DNA of 64,000 bases from JAPWJZ01 sp965279315 (GCA_965279315.1 OZ257145.1:806001-870000), one strand, 5' to 3'; shown: positions 19,324-28,455, numbered from the stretch's first letter. Numbers and translations are program-made. The notes: generated from the letters alone by a model not told the origin.

Positions 19324-19352
19324 ATTCTATTGTATTTTCAATAATATGTCAA
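19324..19352 (-). promoter_or_regulatory. Sigma70-type promoter giving a probable leaderless mRNA
   Basis: On the minus strand TTGACA (19347-19352) and TAGAAT (19324-19329) are separated by exactly 17 bases. Only seven bases separate the -10 from the ATG ending at 19316, so transcription should begin at or within a base or two of the start codon. No Shine-Dalgarno sequence is present. Confidence 0.75.
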
Positions 19353-19377
19353 ATATGTTTTACTGAGCCGACTGCTC

Positions 19378-19426
19378 AAAAAAAGCGCAAAAAAGCACAA
19401 AACCGCCTCTTTCGAAGCGGTTTTGT
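19378..19426 (-). terminator. Rho-independent terminator of the small exported protein gene
   Basis: ACAAAACCGC (19397-19406) pairs with GCGGTTTTGT (19417-19426). Leftward it is followed by GCTTTTTTGCGCTTTTTTT, a broken U-tract. It lies just after the stop codon at 19448 of the leftward gene. Confidence 0.85.
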
Positions 19427-19447
19427 GTATCTAAAGCCGAATTAAGC

Positions 19448-19744
19448 TTATTCAGCGTTACGTTCGAAGCGAACACGCTCGCGAACATACACATTCGTGT
19501 CGGTTTCGCCCGGAGTAGGGCTGTTTGCACCGTATTCGGTATCTGAACGGGCATTACGCTGACGTTTCACGGTCGTGGTGGTCGTATCCGTGGTCATCAC
19601 GTCGCCGTTCGACATCATCGGCGTTTCAGACATAATGCCGTTGGTTTCGGTGGTCGTGCGGACCGTTACGCTGTCGCTGCCTGCAAAGGCGAGGGCGGGA
19701 AGCATGACAAGTGCTGCTGCGAGTGTTTTCAGGGTAGTTTTCAT
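19448..19744 (-). CDS. Small exported protein, Thr-rich, 98 aa
   Basis: Unrecognised protein with a clear Sec signal peptide: KTTLK, then a hydrophobic core, with cleavage expected after ALAFA (about residue 21). The mature part of about 77 residues is polar and very rich in Thr, Met, Asn and Arg, with a run of Thr (TTDTTTTTV) in the middle and a charged end (YVRERVRFERNAE). No Cys is present, so it is not a lipoprotein. A good AAGGAG precedes the ATG at 19744 and a strong terminator follows, so it is probably a monocistronic periplasmic or secreted protein. Function unknown. Confidence 0.7.
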   Translation of the reverse strand: MKTTLKTLAAALVMLPALAFAGSDSVTVRTTTETNGIMSETPMMSNGDVMTTDTTTTTVKRQRNARSDTEYGANSPTPGETDTNVYVRERVRFERNAE

Positions 19745-19860
19745 GTGAATTCTCCTTCACGCGTTAACTTTATTTGTTATGCGGTTGGAAAAAGGTCTTT
19801 CCCGCCGTTGCATCATCTAACAACCGCCGGGCCGATTCTGTTCCCTGGCGGGGAATCTTA

Positions 19861-20811
19861 TTACCGGCGGGGCGTTTGGGCCAACCGCGCGAGCAGGTCA
19901 TCCAACTGGTCGAGCGTCTTGTAATCGATGGTCAGGCGGCCGGCAGGGCCGATGCTGTCGATCGTCACATTGAGGCCCAGCTTGTCGGAAGTCAGGCGCT
20001 CCAGCGCCAGTACATCGACATCTTTCTGGATGAAGCTTTTTGCTTTTTTGGGCTTCAGCTTTCCTTCGGTCGATTTTTGCATCAGGGCTTCGACCTGACG
20101 GACGTTCAAGCCGCGGCGCTGGATCAGGTCGGCCAGTTCTTCCGGATTTTTCGCACCGATCAGCGCACGGGCATGGCCGGCACTGAGCGAGCCGTTCTGG
20201 ATCATGCTGCGCACCGATTGCGGCAGTTTCAAAAGACGCATTGTGTTGGCAACATGGCTGCGGCTTTTGCCAAGCTGCGTAGCGAGCGCATCCTGCGTGT
20301 GGCCGAATTCATCCATTAACCGCTGATAGCCTTCGGCCTCTTCAACCGCCGACAGATCTTCGCGCTGCAGGTTTTCGATGAGGGCGATTTCGAGCGCTTG
20401 TTTATCGTTCAGTTCCTGAATGACGACGGGCACTTCATGCAGCTGCGCCTTTTGCGCGGCGCGCCAGCGGCGTTCGCCCGCGATGATTTCGAACATCGTG
20501 CCGGAGAGGGGGCGCACAAGGATTGGCTGCAACACGCCATGCACGCCAATGCTGTCGGCCAGCTGGTCGAGTGCGGCATCATCGAAATGGCGGCGCGGCT
20601 GGAATTTGCCGGGCGTCATTTTATCGACGGGCAATTTGCGCTGTGCGCCTGCGGGGGCATTCGCCTGTTGCGCCTGAATCTGCTGCACAGCGGCGACCAT
20701 TTCATCGGCGCGTTTCATTTTCGGCTGGAACGCCTCTTCCTCTTTGCGCGCATCCTGGAAGAGGGCATCAAGGCCACGGCCAAGGCCGCGTTTTTTTTGT
20801 TCAACTGTCAT
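19861..20811 (-). CDS. parB: Chromosome-partitioning protein ParB
   Basis: CTP-dependent DNA clamp that loads at parS sites and organises the origin region for segregation. The 316-aa protein begins with the usual RGLGRGLDALF segment and a linker, then the ParB/Srx domain with QPRRHFDD, the CTP-binding GERRWRAA motif and ENLQREDLSAVEEAEGY. The helix-turn-helix follows (TQDALATQLGKSRSHVANTMRLL), and the C-terminal dimerisation domain ends LTIDYKTLDQLDDLL. It lies 24 bases downstream of parA in one operon. Four parS-type sites stand just upstream at 21726-22373. Confidence 0.97.
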   Translation of the reverse strand: MTVEQKKRGLGRGLDALFQDARKEEEAFQPKMKRADEMVAAVQQIQAQQANAPAGAQRKLPVDKMTPGKFQPRRHFDDAALDQLADSIGVHGVLQPILVRPLSGTMFEIIAGERRWRAAQKAQLHEVPVVIQELNDKQALEIALIENLQREDLSAVEEAEGYQRLMDEFGHTQDALATQLGKSRSHVANTMRLLKLPQSVRSMIQNGSLSAGHARALIGAKNPEELADLIQRRGLNVRQVEALMQKSTEGKLKPKKAKSFIQKDVDVLALERLTSDKLGLNVTIDSIGPAGRLTIDYKTLDQLDDLLARLAQTPRR

Positions 20812-20835
20812 GACGATAATAAACTCCGATAAAAA

Positions 20836-21687
20836 TTAGCCGCCGAATTTTGCCTGCAATTGCGCTTCGCGCTTCAGCAGTTCCTTGGCGAGGTGGATAT
20901 ATGCCTGCGAACCGGAGCAGTGCATGTCGTACACGATTGCGGGCAGGCCAAACGACGGCGCTTCCGAAATGCGCACGTTGCGCGGGATCACGGTTTCGAA
21001 AACCTTGTCGCCGAAAAAGCTGCGCACGTTGTCCGACACCTGGTTCGCAAGGTTATTGCGCTTGTCGTACATCGTCAGCACAACGCCGATCAGTTCGAGA
21101 TCCTGGTTGAAGGCGTTCTTCACGCGCTCGATCGTTTTTACCAGATGGCTCAGGCCTTCCAGCGCATAGAATTCGCATTGCAGCGGCACCAGCACGCCAT
21201 TCGACGCTACAAGCGCATTCAGCGTCAGAAGGTTTAGGGAAGGCGGGCAGTCGAACATCACATAGTCGAATTTATTGGTCGCAGCCTCCAGCGCATCCTT
21301 CAGGCGGTATTCGCGGCGCTGGGCATCCACCAGTTCAATCTCGGCGCCCGAAAGGTGAATGGAGGAGGATATTATGAAAAGGTTTGGCACCTTGGTTTCA
21401 TGGATGGCTTCATCGACGCCGCAGTCGCCAAACAGCACTTCATACGTGCCATTGACGCGGTCAGCGCGGTCGACGCCGAAACCGGTGGAGGCATTGCCCT
21501 GCGGGTCGAGATCGACCACCAGCACGCGCTTGCCCACAGCCGCAAGGGCGGTTGCAAGGTTGACGGTGGTGGTTGTCTTGCCAACGCCGCCCTTTTGGTT
21601 CGAAATACTGATAAACCGCGTCTGGGAGGCGATACCGCCGTCCGTGACAGGGGTATTTTGCTCGATTTTGGGTAATGCCTGGGTCAT
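20836..21687 (-). CDS. parA: Chromosome-partitioning ATPase ParA
   Basis: Deviant Walker ATPase that binds nucleoid DNA and pulls ParB-parS complexes apart. The 283-aa protein has the signature KGGVGKTTTTVNLA (P-loop from about residue 32, with the signature Lys in KGG), Walker A' DLDPQGNASTGFG and Walker B FDCPPSLNLLTLNA. It is followed by parB in the same operon. The ribosome-binding site before the ATG at 21687 is weak. One parS-type site (21726-21741) lies within 40 bases of the start and may allow autoregulation by ParB, as is known in some bacteria. Confidence 0.97.
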   Translation of the reverse strand: MTQALPKIEQNTPVTDGGIASQTRFISISNQKGGVGKTTTTVNLATALAAVGKRVLVVDLDPQGNASTGFGVDRADRVNGTYEVLFGDCGVDEAIHETKVPNLFIISSSIHLSGAEIELVDAQRREYRLKDALEAATNKFDYVMFDCPPSLNLLTLNALVASNGVLVPLQCEFYALEGLSHLVKTIERVKNAFNQDLELIGVVLTMYDKRNNLANQVSDNVRSFFGDKVFETVIPRNVRISEAPSFGLPAIVYDMHCSGSQAYIHLAKELLKREAQLQAKFGG

Positions 21688-21725
21688 AGGAGTTTTGTAC
21701 CTGAGGATTCGGGTGGGAGCAAGGG

Positions 21726-21741
21726 CGTTTCACGTGAAACA
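21726..21741. promoter_or_regulatory. parS site 1 (upstream of parA)
   Basis: Matches the ParB-binding consensus TGTTTCACGTGAAACA at 15 of 16 positions; only the first base differs (C for T). It lies between rsmG and parA, close to the parA start. Confidence 0.9.
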
Positions 21742-21772
21742 AGATTTAGGTATTGGAACACCGTGAATCGTA

Positions 21773-21788
21773 TGTTTCACGTGAAACA
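21773..21788. promoter_or_regulatory. parS site 2 (perfect, next to the rsmG stop)
   Basis: An exact 16-of-16 match to TGTTTCACGTGAAACA, six bases beyond the rsmG stop codon and 47 bases from site 1. Confidence 0.96.
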
Positions 21789-21793
21789 AAGGC

Positions 21794-22417
21794 CTACTTC
21801 TTCACTAAGTCTTTGATTCTTAATATTTTACCCGACATATCGCTCTCGCTGGGGAATACTTCCAGTTCAAAGTTCCAAGTCTTATGGGCTTTGTCGATTT
21901 CTTCGCCATGTTGCAGCCCTTTGGCCAAAACAGCATAAATCGGGCGGTCAGGTGTGCGCAGGCGATCCACATGACCCAATAGATCCTGCAAGGGGGCAAG
22001 GGCGCGGGCGGTCACGACATCGATATTGGGGATCACGCAGTCCTCGATCCGCTTGTCATGGACGGTCACAGGCGTGGAGGTTTCACGTGAAACCTCCCGC
22101 AGGAAGGTTGCCTTGCGAATGTCGGATTCAACCAGATGGACATCCTTGACGCCCAGTATCGCAAGCACAAGGCCGGGGAAACCCGCGCCAGAGCCAAGAT
22201 CCGCCAGCGTCACCTCGATATCGGGGATATAGCGAAACATCTGGGCACTGTCATAGAAATGACGTTCTGGTGCGTCATCAATCGTCGTCGGGCCGACAAG
22301 GTTGATCGCCTTCTGCCATTTGCGCAGGAGATTGTTATAGGTCTCCAGCTTGTCCAGTGTTTCACGTGAAACAAAGAATCCGTGACGCTCGAAGGTATTC
22401 TTGAAGATCTCAGGCAA
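21794..22417 (-). CDS. rsmG: 16S rRNA (guanine-N7) methyltransferase
   Basis: Methylates N7 of G527 (E. coli numbering) in 16S rRNA using SAM. The 207-aa protein has the SAM-binding loop [17 protein letters not shown] and the family segments [16 protein letters not shown] and [17 protein letters not shown] start at 22415-22417 is proposed because it gives the expected N-terminus and overlaps the mnmG stop by eight bases; the frame is open further upstream only inside mnmG. Two parS sites are embedded in the coding sequence and translate as VSRET in two places. The mnmG-rsmG-parA-parB order is the classic origin-proximal arrangement. Confidence 0.95.
   Translation of the reverse strand: MPEIFKNTFERHGFFVSRETLDKLETYNNLLRKWQKAINLVGPTTIDDAPERHFYDSAQMFRYIPDIEVTLADLGSGAGFPGLVLAILGVKDVHLVESDIRKATFLREVSRETSTPVTVHDKRIEDCVIPNIDVVTARALAPLQDLLGHVDRLRTPDRPIYAVLAKGLQHGEEIDKAHKTWNFELEVFPSESDMSGKILRIKDLVKK
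22079..22094. promoter_or_regulatory. parS site 3 (inside rsmG)
   Basis: Matches 14 of 16 positions of the parS consensus; the central TTTCACGTGAAA is intact and the outer pair is G...C instead of T...A. It encodes VSRET in RsmG. Confidence 0.8.
22358..22373. promoter_or_regulatory. parS site 4 (perfect, inside rsmG)
   Basis: Exact TGTTTCACGTGAAACA within the 5' part of rsmG, again coding for VSRET. With the other three it makes a parS cluster spanning about 650 bases. Confidence 0.96.
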
Positions 22418-24281
22418 CTTTGCTCTCCGGCTTGCGCTTGATATAGCGGAGGAGGGCAACCAGCGCCGCCGGGGTGACGCCCGGTATACGCGCCGCCGCA
22501 CCCAGCGTGTCGGGGCGGTGTTTGCCCAGTTTCAGGCGCATTTCATTCGAGAGGCTGCCGACCGCCGTATAATCGAGGTCATGGGGCAGCTCCAGCGCTT
22601 CATCACGGCGGAATGCCTTGATATCGGATTCCTGCCGCTGGATATAACCGGCATAACGGGCATCAATTTCGACCTGCTCGACGATCGAAGGGGCGATATT
22701 GGCCAATTCCGGCCAATGCGCCTTCAGCGCATCGATGGAGATATCCGGATAGCGCATCAGGTCATGGACAGAACGGCGCGTACCATCCTGATTGACCTTG
22801 AAACCAAGGCGTTCCAGCTCGACTGGCAATGCGCTCAGGCTGGTAACGAGTTCGCGGGCATCCGACAGCTGGCGGTGCTTTTCTTCAAATATTGCAGCAC
22901 GTTCCGCGCCAACGCATCCTATGGAAATACCCGCCGGTGTCAGGCGCTGGTCGGCATTGTCGGCGCGCAGCAGCAACCGGTATTCGGCGCGCGAGGTGAA
23001 CATGCGGTATGGCTCCGTCACGCCTTGCGTGATCAGGTCGTCGATCATGACACCGATATAGCCATCGGCACGATCCAGCACAAATTCCGCGCCGTTGCCC
23101 GCTGCCTTCAACGCCGCATTGATGCCGGCGATCAGGCCTTGTGCGCCGGCTTCTTCGTAGCCGGTCGTGCCATTGATCTGTCCTGCCAAAAACAGGCCGG
23201 GCTGCACACGAGTTTCCAGCGTGCGGGTGAGCGCGCGGGGATCGACGTAATCGTATTCAATCGCGTAACCGGCCACGATAATTTTGACGTCTTCCAGGCC
23301 CGGGATCGTGCGGATCATCGCGTCCTGCACAGACTCCGGCAGCGATGTTGAAATGCCGTTCGGATAAACCGTCGGATCATCGAGGCCTTCCGGCTCGAGA
23401 AAAATCTGGTGGCGTTCTTTGTCGGCGAAACGCACAACCTTGTCCTCGATCGACGGGCAGTAACGCGGGCCGGAGGATTTGATCTGCCCCGAATACATCG
23501 GTGCATCATGCAGATTGTCGCGGATGACCTGGTGTGTGTTTTCGTTGGTATAGGTGATAAAGCACGAAATTTGCGGCACGGTGACTTTATCGTTCATGAA
23601 CGAAAACGGCGTGGGCGGATTGTCGCCGGGCTGTTCTTCCAGCATGTTCCATTTGATCGTCCGGCCATCAAGGCGCGCGGGTGTGCCGGTCTTCAGGCGA
23701 CCCATGGGCAGCTTCAGTTTCTCCAGCGACAGCGCAAGACCGACCGACGGCTTTTCGCCGATGCGGCCCGCCGCATGCTGTTCTTTGCCGCGGTGTACGA
23801 TACCGCGCAAAAATGTGCCCGTTGTGATGACCAGCGCACCACAGGAAAACTGGGTGCCGTCTGCCGACACCACGCCGCTTACGCGACCCGATGCGTCGGT
23901 CAAAATTTCCTCCGCACCGTCGCCATGCAAAGTCAGGTTCTGGTAGTTCAGCAGGATCGCCTGCATATTGTCGCGATACAGTTTGCGGTCGGCCTGGGCA
24001 CGGGGACCGCGGACGGCAGGACCTTTGCTCGCGTTCAGGATACGGAACTGGATGCCCGCCTTGTCGATCACTTTGCCCATCACGCCATCGAGCGCATCGA
24101 TTTCGCGCACCAGATGCCCCTTTCCAAGCCCGCCGATGGCAGGGTTGCAGGACATGACGCCGACAGAATCGATCTTATGGGTCAAAAGCAGGGTTTTGGC
24201 GCCCATGCGTGCGGCAGCAGCGGCCGCTTCGCAGCCCGCATGTCCCCCGCCCACCACAATGACGTCAAATTTCGTATTCAT
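22410..24281 (-). CDS. mnmG: tRNA uridine-5-carboxymethylaminomethyl modification enzyme MnmG (GidA)
   Basis: FAD enzyme that with MnmE installs the cmnm5 group on wobble U34 of several tRNAs. The 623-aa protein begins with the dinucleotide-binding motif [19 protein letters not shown], and has the GidA signatures [22 protein letters not shown] and [16 protein letters not shown]. The C-terminal part contains YAGYIQRQ and [18 protein letters not shown], which bind MnmE and tRNA. It heads the leftward mnmG-rsmG-parA-parB group. Its partner mnmE is at 44430 in this window, and haem and division genes surround both. Confidence 0.97.
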   Translation of the reverse strand: MNTKFDVIVVGGGHAGCEAAAAAARMGAKTLLLTHKIDSVGVMSCNPAIGGLGKGHLVREIDALDGVMGKVIDKAGIQFRILNASKGPAVRGPRAQADRKLYRDNMQAILLNYQNLTLHGDGAEEILTDASGRVSGVVSADGTQFSCGALVITTGTFLRGIVHRGKEQHAAGRIGEKPSVGLALSLEKLKLPMGRLKTGTPARLDGRTIKWNMLEEQPGDNPPTPFSFMNDKVTVPQISCFITYTNENTHQVIRDNLHDAPMYSGQIKSSGPRYCPSIEDKVVRFADKERHQIFLEPEGLDDPTVYPNGISTSLPESVQDAMIRTIPGLEDVKIIVAGYAIEYDYVDPRALTRTLETRVQPGLFLAGQINGTTGYEEAGAQGLIAGINAALKAAGNGAEFVLDRADGYIGVMIDDLITQGVTEPYRMFTSRAEYRLLLRADNADQRLTPAGISIGCVGAERAAIFEEKHRQLSDARELVTSLSALPVELERLGFKVNQDGTRRSVHDLMRYPDISIDALKAHWPELANIAPSIVEQVEIDARYAGYIQRQESDIKAFRRDEALELPHDLDYTAVGSLSNEMRLKLGKHRPDTLGAAARIPGVTPAALVALLRYIKRKPESKVA

Positions 24282-24325
24282 ATCAGTAGCTTACCTTATT
24301 ATATTCCGGAAAATTAACTTTTTGC

Positions 24326-24353
24326 CTGACAGCCCTATATTTTAGGGTATAAT
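24326..24353 (+). promoter_or_regulatory. Promoter with an inverted repeat in the spacer
   Basis: CTGACA (24326-24331) and TATAAT (24348-24353) are 16 bases apart on the plus strand, upstream of the gene at 24406. The spacer is almost entirely the inverted repeat CCCTA-tattt-TAGGG (24333-24347), and a further CCCTAA motif follows at about 24372, suggesting a repressor-binding site. Confidence 0.6.
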
Positions 24354-24405
24354 AAGCATTAAGGAAATTACCCTAATCGGGTGAAAAGGGCAAGCGGGTT
24401 ATACC

Positions 24406-24789
24406 ATGGTGCTGTTACGCGGCATAGACGACCTGACGACCTACAAGGGCATTGCGACCGAAGCCTTCGGCGCGCAAGCCTTGGCGCAAGCGCAGCAAAA
24501 GCTTGTTCAGGCCGACCCGACCGCCGCCGAGGCACTCACCACATTCTACGCTGCCGCCGAAACACTGCGTTCCTCCGAAAATGCCTTTAACAGCCGCGCA
24601 CGCAAGGGCGGGCCCGACCTTAAGACAAATCTGCGCTCCGAAGGGCAGTTCAAGGCGATCAAGGGATTCAATGACGCCAAGCATACCCTGCTGGGCGTTG
24701 ACCAGGTCATTGGCCAGCAGATCGTCGAACTGGTCGAAAAATCGATCGCCGGCAAGGGCCGCAGCCTGAAACGCTCTTTCCAGAGTTAA
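24406..24789 (+). CDS. Hypothetical protein, 127 aa
   Basis: Unrecognised soluble, helical and Ala/Gln-rich protein. It begins MVLLRGIDDLTTYKGIATEA and contains long amphipathic helices (QALAQAQQKLVQADPTAAEALTTF, given by its ends; residues about 24-47) and a basic C-terminus GRSLKRSFQS. There is no signal peptide, Cys cluster or enzymatic motif. A good promoter with an operator-like repeat lies 50 bases upstream. It is divergent from mnmG and followed by another small unknown gene with its own promoter. Function unknown. Confidence 0.55.
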   Translation: MVLLRGIDDLTTYKGIATEAFGAQALAQAQQKLVQADPTAAEALTTFYAAAETLRSSENAFNSRARKGGPDLKTNLRSEGQFKAIKGFNDAKHTLLGVDQVIGQQIVELVEKSIAGKGRSLKRSFQS

Positions 24790-24810
24790 AACCACCCTAT
24801 TTATAGCGTA

Positions 24811-24839
24811 TTGACTCGCTCCCTGACCGCTTTTATACA
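24811..24839 (+). promoter_or_regulatory. Sigma70-type promoter
   Basis: TTGACT (24811-24816) and TATACA (24834-24839) have a 17-base spacer and lie 26 bases before the ATG at 24866. This is one of the clearest promoters in the window. Confidence 0.75.
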
Positions 24840-24865
24840 TAATTCTGTATAAAACAGGTGTGCGC

Positions 24866-25552
24866 ATGGACAAAAAGCAGAAACAGGAACTTCACGACGT
24901 CCTGAAAAAATACAAACGCACGAAAGGCGAAGTTGCCGGCGGCTATATTCGCAGCCTCGGCAAGGGCGCGATTTTCGGCGTAGCACTGGATGTCGTTTTC
25001 ACGGGCGGCTTCGGCACGCTCGCCGCCATCACCGCGGCCAGCTTCCCTGCGCTCCGGGCGATGGGCCGCGCATCGCTTGGCAGCGTGTTGCAGGTCGATA
25101 AACGCGTGCAGCAGATCAAGGCCGGCACCGATGCGCAAGTGATCCTCTTCACGACGCAGATGAACCTCTCCGCCGCATTTGAAAAAGCGATCAACCGCAG
25201 CGCGCGCAAGCCGATCGACCCCGGCCATGCGCTGGAGGAAAAATTCTTCGCCTATGCGAAAGAGGTGGAGGAAGACGTCCGCAGGCTGCGCCCGTCATTC
25301 AAAATCGTTTCCGGTGGCACAGGAAATTACGGCACGGATGAATTCAAGATCATGGTACGCCGCATCAAGCGCGCCGATGAATTCACCAAGCAGGATCTGC
25401 TGACGCTGGAAGAGGCGCGCAGCGAAGTGCAGAAAAAGATCGAGGCAGAAGACCGGCAACTGGCGGACGACCTTGCGAAAAAGCTTGCGCCGAAGCCCGC
25501 GAATGATGTGAAGCCCGCAACACCCAAGAAACGCCCCGGCTTTAACATTTAA
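24866..25552 (+). CDS. Hypothetical protein, 228 aa
   Basis: Unrecognised. The ATG at 24866 is preferred over a GTG two codons earlier. The first 30 residues are Lys-rich and helical (MDKKQKQELHDVLKKYKRT), followed by a hydrophobic Gly/Ala-rich stretch (about residues 30-70) that could embed in a membrane. A long charged region with coiled-coil character follows (LTLEEARSEVQKKIEAEDRQ) and a Pro/Lys-rich tail. It has its own near-consensus promoter and shares a bidirectional terminator with the convergent gene at 25606, so it is probably monocistronic. Function unknown. Confidence 0.55.
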   Translation: MDKKQKQELHDVLKKYKRTKGEVAGGYIRSLGKGAIFGVALDVVFTGGFGTLAAITAASFPALRAMGRASLGSVLQVDKRVQQIKAGTDAQVILFTTQMNLSAAFEKAINRSARKPIDPGHALEEKFFAYAKEVEEDVRRLRPSFKIVSGGTGNYGTDEFKIMVRRIKRADEFTKQDLLTLEEARSEVQKKIEAEDRQLADDLAKKLAPKPANDVKPATPKKRPGFNI

Positions 25553-25554
25553 AT

Positions 25555-25587
25555 AAAAAAGCCGCGCTGTCGCCAGCGCGGCTTTTT
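25555..25587. terminator. Bidirectional Rho-independent terminator
   Basis: GCCGCGCT (25561-25568) and AGCGCGGC (25575-25582) form the stem. An A-run on the left and a T-run on the right let it work on both strands, between the convergent genes ending at 25552 and 25606. Confidence 0.92.
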
Positions 25588-25605
25588 AAAATTACAAAAT
25601 TTTTG

Positions 25606-26094
25606 TTACATGCCGAAGCGCAGCAGTTTTTGCAGTTTCGGCTGCGGCTTGTTCTGGTTTGCCACTTTGCGTTCCTGCTTGGCGGCATCAAAGCTCTCGC
25701 CAAGTTTCTTGCCGTTGAAGGCCGTGCCAGCGATATCAATGTTGATGTTTTGCTGCACATCGGGCTTCGCTTGTGCGGCGGGTTTGTTTCCACCGGCCAT
25801 CCATTCCAGCGTCGAACCGATTGCTTTCGTCGTGGCCCCTGCCAGCAGGCCAACGGCAATGCTGCCAATCGCAATCACCGGCGCCGCGAAGACGCCCAGC
25901 ACAAAACCGCCGAATGCACCGGCAGCGGCGAGTGGCGCCGCAGCACCAAGTCCGAGACCCGCAAGCGCGGCAGAGCCTGTTGACCATGCCGCAAGCGCTG
26001 CCCCGCCAAAGGGCGCGAGTGCCGCTGTGATGAAACCAACGCCGATCACGGTCTTTGTAACGCGCGAAGCCGCAGTATCAGATTTTTTTCTCAT
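25606..26094 (-). CDS. Hypothetical membrane protein, 162 aa
   Basis: Unrecognised small protein with a basic N-terminus (MRKKSD) and two or three hydrophobic Ala/Gly-rich segments between about residues 15 and 90, resembling a glycine-zipper membrane region. The rest is polar (QQNINIDIAGTAFNGKKLGESFDAAKQ) and probably cytoplasmic. A GGAG ribosome-binding site lies eight bases before the ATG at 26094. It shares a terminator with the convergent gene on its left. Its upstream neighbour on the same strand is the adenosine deaminase-like gene, 89 bases away. Function unknown. Confidence 0.55.
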   Translation of the reverse strand: MRKKSDTAASRVTKTVIGVGFITAALAPFGGAALAAWSTGSAALAGLGLGAAAPLAAAGAFGGFVLGVFAAPVIAIGSIAVGLLAGATTKAIGSTLEWMAGGNKPAAQAKPDVQQNINIDIAGTAFNGKKLGESFDAAKQERKVANQNKPQPKLQKLLRFGM

Positions 26095-26183
26095 GAAAAA
26101 ACTCCGTTGAATATGTGTGTGTGCTCATCGTGAATGAAAATAGGGCGGCTGTCGAGCGGCATCCGGCCGGATGTAATATGTAA

Positions 26184-27206
26184 TTAGTGTTTATGCGCCG
26201 CGATTTTACCCAGCAGCGCGCCACGTGTTGTTTCATCAACGAACGCTTCCTCGATGGCATTACGGGACAGCTGCAGCAGTTCCGCTTCCGTAAACTTGAA
26301 ATGGTCATGCGCGATTTTGTACTCGCGACCGATGCTGGTGTTGAAAAAGCTGGGGTCGTCCGATCCCAGCACGACTTTCAACCCGTAATCGAAAAACTGG
26401 CGCAGCGGATGGGATTTGTAATCGGGATAAACCTTCAGCGCGATATTGCTGGAAACGCAAACCTCCGGCACGGCCAGAATGCTTTTCTGCTCTTCCATCA
26501 ATTTCGCATCTTCAATGGCGCGCACCATATGGCCGAAACGGCGGACCTGCAATATATCGCGTGCCTGCCGCACAGTTTCAGGGCCGGACGCCTCGCCCGC
26601 ATGTGCCGTGCGGCCTGCAAGGCCGGACGCCATAAAGGCCGGACGGAAATCGGCGATCGTATGCGCGTTCTCGTCACCCGCCATGCCGAAGCCCGTGACG
26701 AGCGGATGATGGTAGCCGCGCGTGGTGTCGGCAACCTTCAGCGCCGCTTCCGGCCCGTAATGACGGACGCAGGTGGAAATCAGGCGCATTTCGATGCCTG
26801 ATTCTTTTTTGGCTTTCTCGTACCCGTCGGCGATGGCGGCGATCATCTCCTTATAATCCAGCCCCACCATCGCGCCGTGATCGGCGGAGATAAAGAACTC
26901 GACATAGATGCAGCCCTCATGCGCGGCGCGGTGAAGATAGTCGTAAGTGATATCCGTGTAATCCTCGCGCCGCTTCATGACGGATGTCGCATCGTCATAA
27001 GCCTTCAGGAAAGCAATCAGGTTATGCCGCGCATCGCCGTCGGAACTCCAGCGGAAATGCTCGCCGGAACTGTCCATCAATTGCGGTGACGGGGTGACGT
27101 TATTGCGGCTGGCGATGCGCTTGGCCATTTCAGGCGTAATCGTGCCCTCCAGATGGACATGCAGGTCCACCTTCGGCAGCTTGCGAAAACCGTCGCTGAA
27201 AAACAT
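26184..27206 (-). CDS. add: Adenosine deaminase family protein
   Basis: Predicted zinc-dependent purine deaminase (adenosine, possibly adenine) of the amidohydrolase superfamily, 340 aa. Metal ligands are H16 and H18 in [10 protein letters not shown]; the catalytic Glu is E205 in TAHAGEASG, and the final Asp pair is in LGSDDPSFF (D283-D284). The usual RIGHG motif is here RRFGHMV, with the His (226) kept but the following Gly replaced by Met, so substrate preference is uncertain. The ATG follows the stop of the upstream thiolase directly (TAAATG), so the two are coupled. The gene symbol is tentative because adenine deaminases share this architecture. Confidence 0.82.
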   Translation of the reverse strand: MFFSDGFRKLPKVDLHVHLEGTITPEMAKRIASRNNVTPSPQLMDSSGEHFRWSSDGDARHNLIAFLKAYDDATSVMKRREDYTDITYDYLHRAAHEGCIYVEFFISADHGAMVGLDYKEMIAAIADGYEKAKKESGIEMRLISTCVRHYGPEAALKVADTTRGYHHPLVTGFGMAGDENAHTIADFRPAFMASGLAGRTAHAGEASGPETVRQARDILQVRRFGHMVRAIEDAKLMEEQKSILAVPEVCVSSNIALKVYPDYKSHPLRQFFDYGLKVVLGSDDPSFFNTSIGREYKIAHDHFKFTEAELLQLSRNAIEEAFVDETTRGALLGKIAAHKH

Positions 27207-28349
27207 TTATGCCGCTTCCAGGATGGTCGCGATACCCTGGCCGCCGCCGATGCACATGGTGGCGAGCGCAAATTGTTTCTTTTCACGCTGGAGCAGCGTC
27301 GCCGCTTTACCCGTGACGCGCGCGCCGGATGCGCCGAGCGGATGGCCGAGGGCAATGGCGCCGCCGTCAAGGTTGACGCGGCTGTAATCCGCGCCCAACT
27401 CGTTCAGCACAGACATTGCCTGTACGGCGAAGGCCTCGTTCAGCTCGATGATATCGATATCCTTGATCGTGATGCCCGCGCGCGCCATGGCCTTCTTCGA
27501 CGCCTCGACAGGTCCGATGCCCATGATTTCCGGCGCGCAGCCGGATACGCCGGTGGAACGGATTTTCGCAAGGATGGGCAACCCGCGTTCTTTCGCGAAT
27601 TGTTCTGATGTGACCAGCGTGGCCGACGCACCATCGGTCAGCGGCGATGATGTGCCCGCCGTGACGGAACCCGATGCATCGAATGCAGGGCGCAGTCCTG
27701 CCAAACCCTCAAGCGTGGTTTCAGGACGGATGCAGCCATCCGCAGAAACAGTTTTACCATCAGGCGTCATGATGGTTGTGATCTCGTCTTTCGTGCGGCC
27801 CGCTTCACGCGCCAGCACGGCTTTCTGATGCGAATTCAGCGCATATTTTTCCTGATCCGCGCGCGGGATGGAATATTTGCGCGCAAGGTTTTCCGCCGTC
27901 TCGCCCATGCCGATATAGGCTTGCGGATATGTTTTTACCAATGCGGGGTTCGGCAACGGGTTGAAGCCACCCATCGGAATGCGCGACATGGATTCGACGC
28001 CCGCACAGATGAATGCCTGCCCCGCGCCGCTGGCGATGGCGCCAACGGCCTGATGGATCGCCTGCATCGATGATCCACAGAAGCGGTTGACTGTCACGCC
28101 GCCCATCGACAGCGGCAGGTTTGCAATGTTCACGATCAGGCGCGCGACGTTGAACCCCTGTTCACCTTCGGGGAAGGCGCAGCCGAGGATCAGGTCTTCC
28201 AGATCCGCAACCGGCACATTCGTGCGCTTCACCAGTTCGGTGATGACGGCAGCGGCAAGGTCATCGGGACGCACGCCTGCCAGATCTCCCTTGGCGGCGA
28301 AATGGAATGGTGACCGGACGTAACCCGCGATGACGGCTTGGGCGGACAT
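27207..28349 (-). CDS. Acetyl-CoA acyltransferase (thiolase, FadA-like)
   Basis: A 380-aa thiolase. The nucleophile is in [14 protein letters not shown], a form typical of degradative 3-ketoacyl-CoA thiolases rather than the biosynthetic NKMCGSG type seen at 5104-6300. The catalytic His is in [17 protein letters not shown] and the second Cys in TMCIGGGQG. It probably cleaves 3-ketoacyl-CoA in beta-oxidation, but no partner fadB-type gene is adjacent. It is directly coupled to the downstream deaminase gene. A 14-bp palindrome (28365-28378) sits 15 bases upstream of the ATG. Confidence 0.87.
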   Translation of the reverse strand: MSAQAVIAGYVRSPFHFAAKGDLAGVRPDDLAAAVITELVKRTNVPVADLEDLILGCAFPEGEQGFNVARLIVNIANLPLSMGGVTVNRFCGSSMQAIHQAVGAIASGAGQAFICAGVESMSRIPMGGFNPLPNPALVKTYPQAYIGMGETAENLARKYSIPRADQEKYALNSHQKAVLAREAGRTKDEITTIMTPDGKTVSADGCIRPETTLEGLAGLRPAFDASGSVTAGTSSPLTDGASATLVTSEQFAKERGLPILAKIRSTGVSGCAPEIMGIGPVEASKKAMARAGITIKDIDIIELNEAFAVQAMSVLNELGADYSRVNLDGGAIALGHPLGASGARVTGKAATLLQREKKQFALATMCIGGGQGIATILEAA

Positions 28350-28364
28350 GATGAAAACCCCCTG

Positions 28365-28378
28365 AAAACAATTGTTTT
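28365..28378. promoter_or_regulatory. 14-bp palindrome upstream of the thiolase, possible operator
   Basis: AAAACAATTGTTTT is a perfect palindrome in the 106-base gap between the leftward thiolase and rightward prmA. It overlaps the expected leader or promoter of the thiolase. A TetR- or FadR-like site is one possibility, not shown. Confidence 0.4.
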
Positions 28379-28455
28379 ATTAATATGGTGGAGTGGTAAA
28401 ACAATATCAAGAATGATAAAATTTCGTTATTCCATAGTACTTTGAAGGTTATGCG

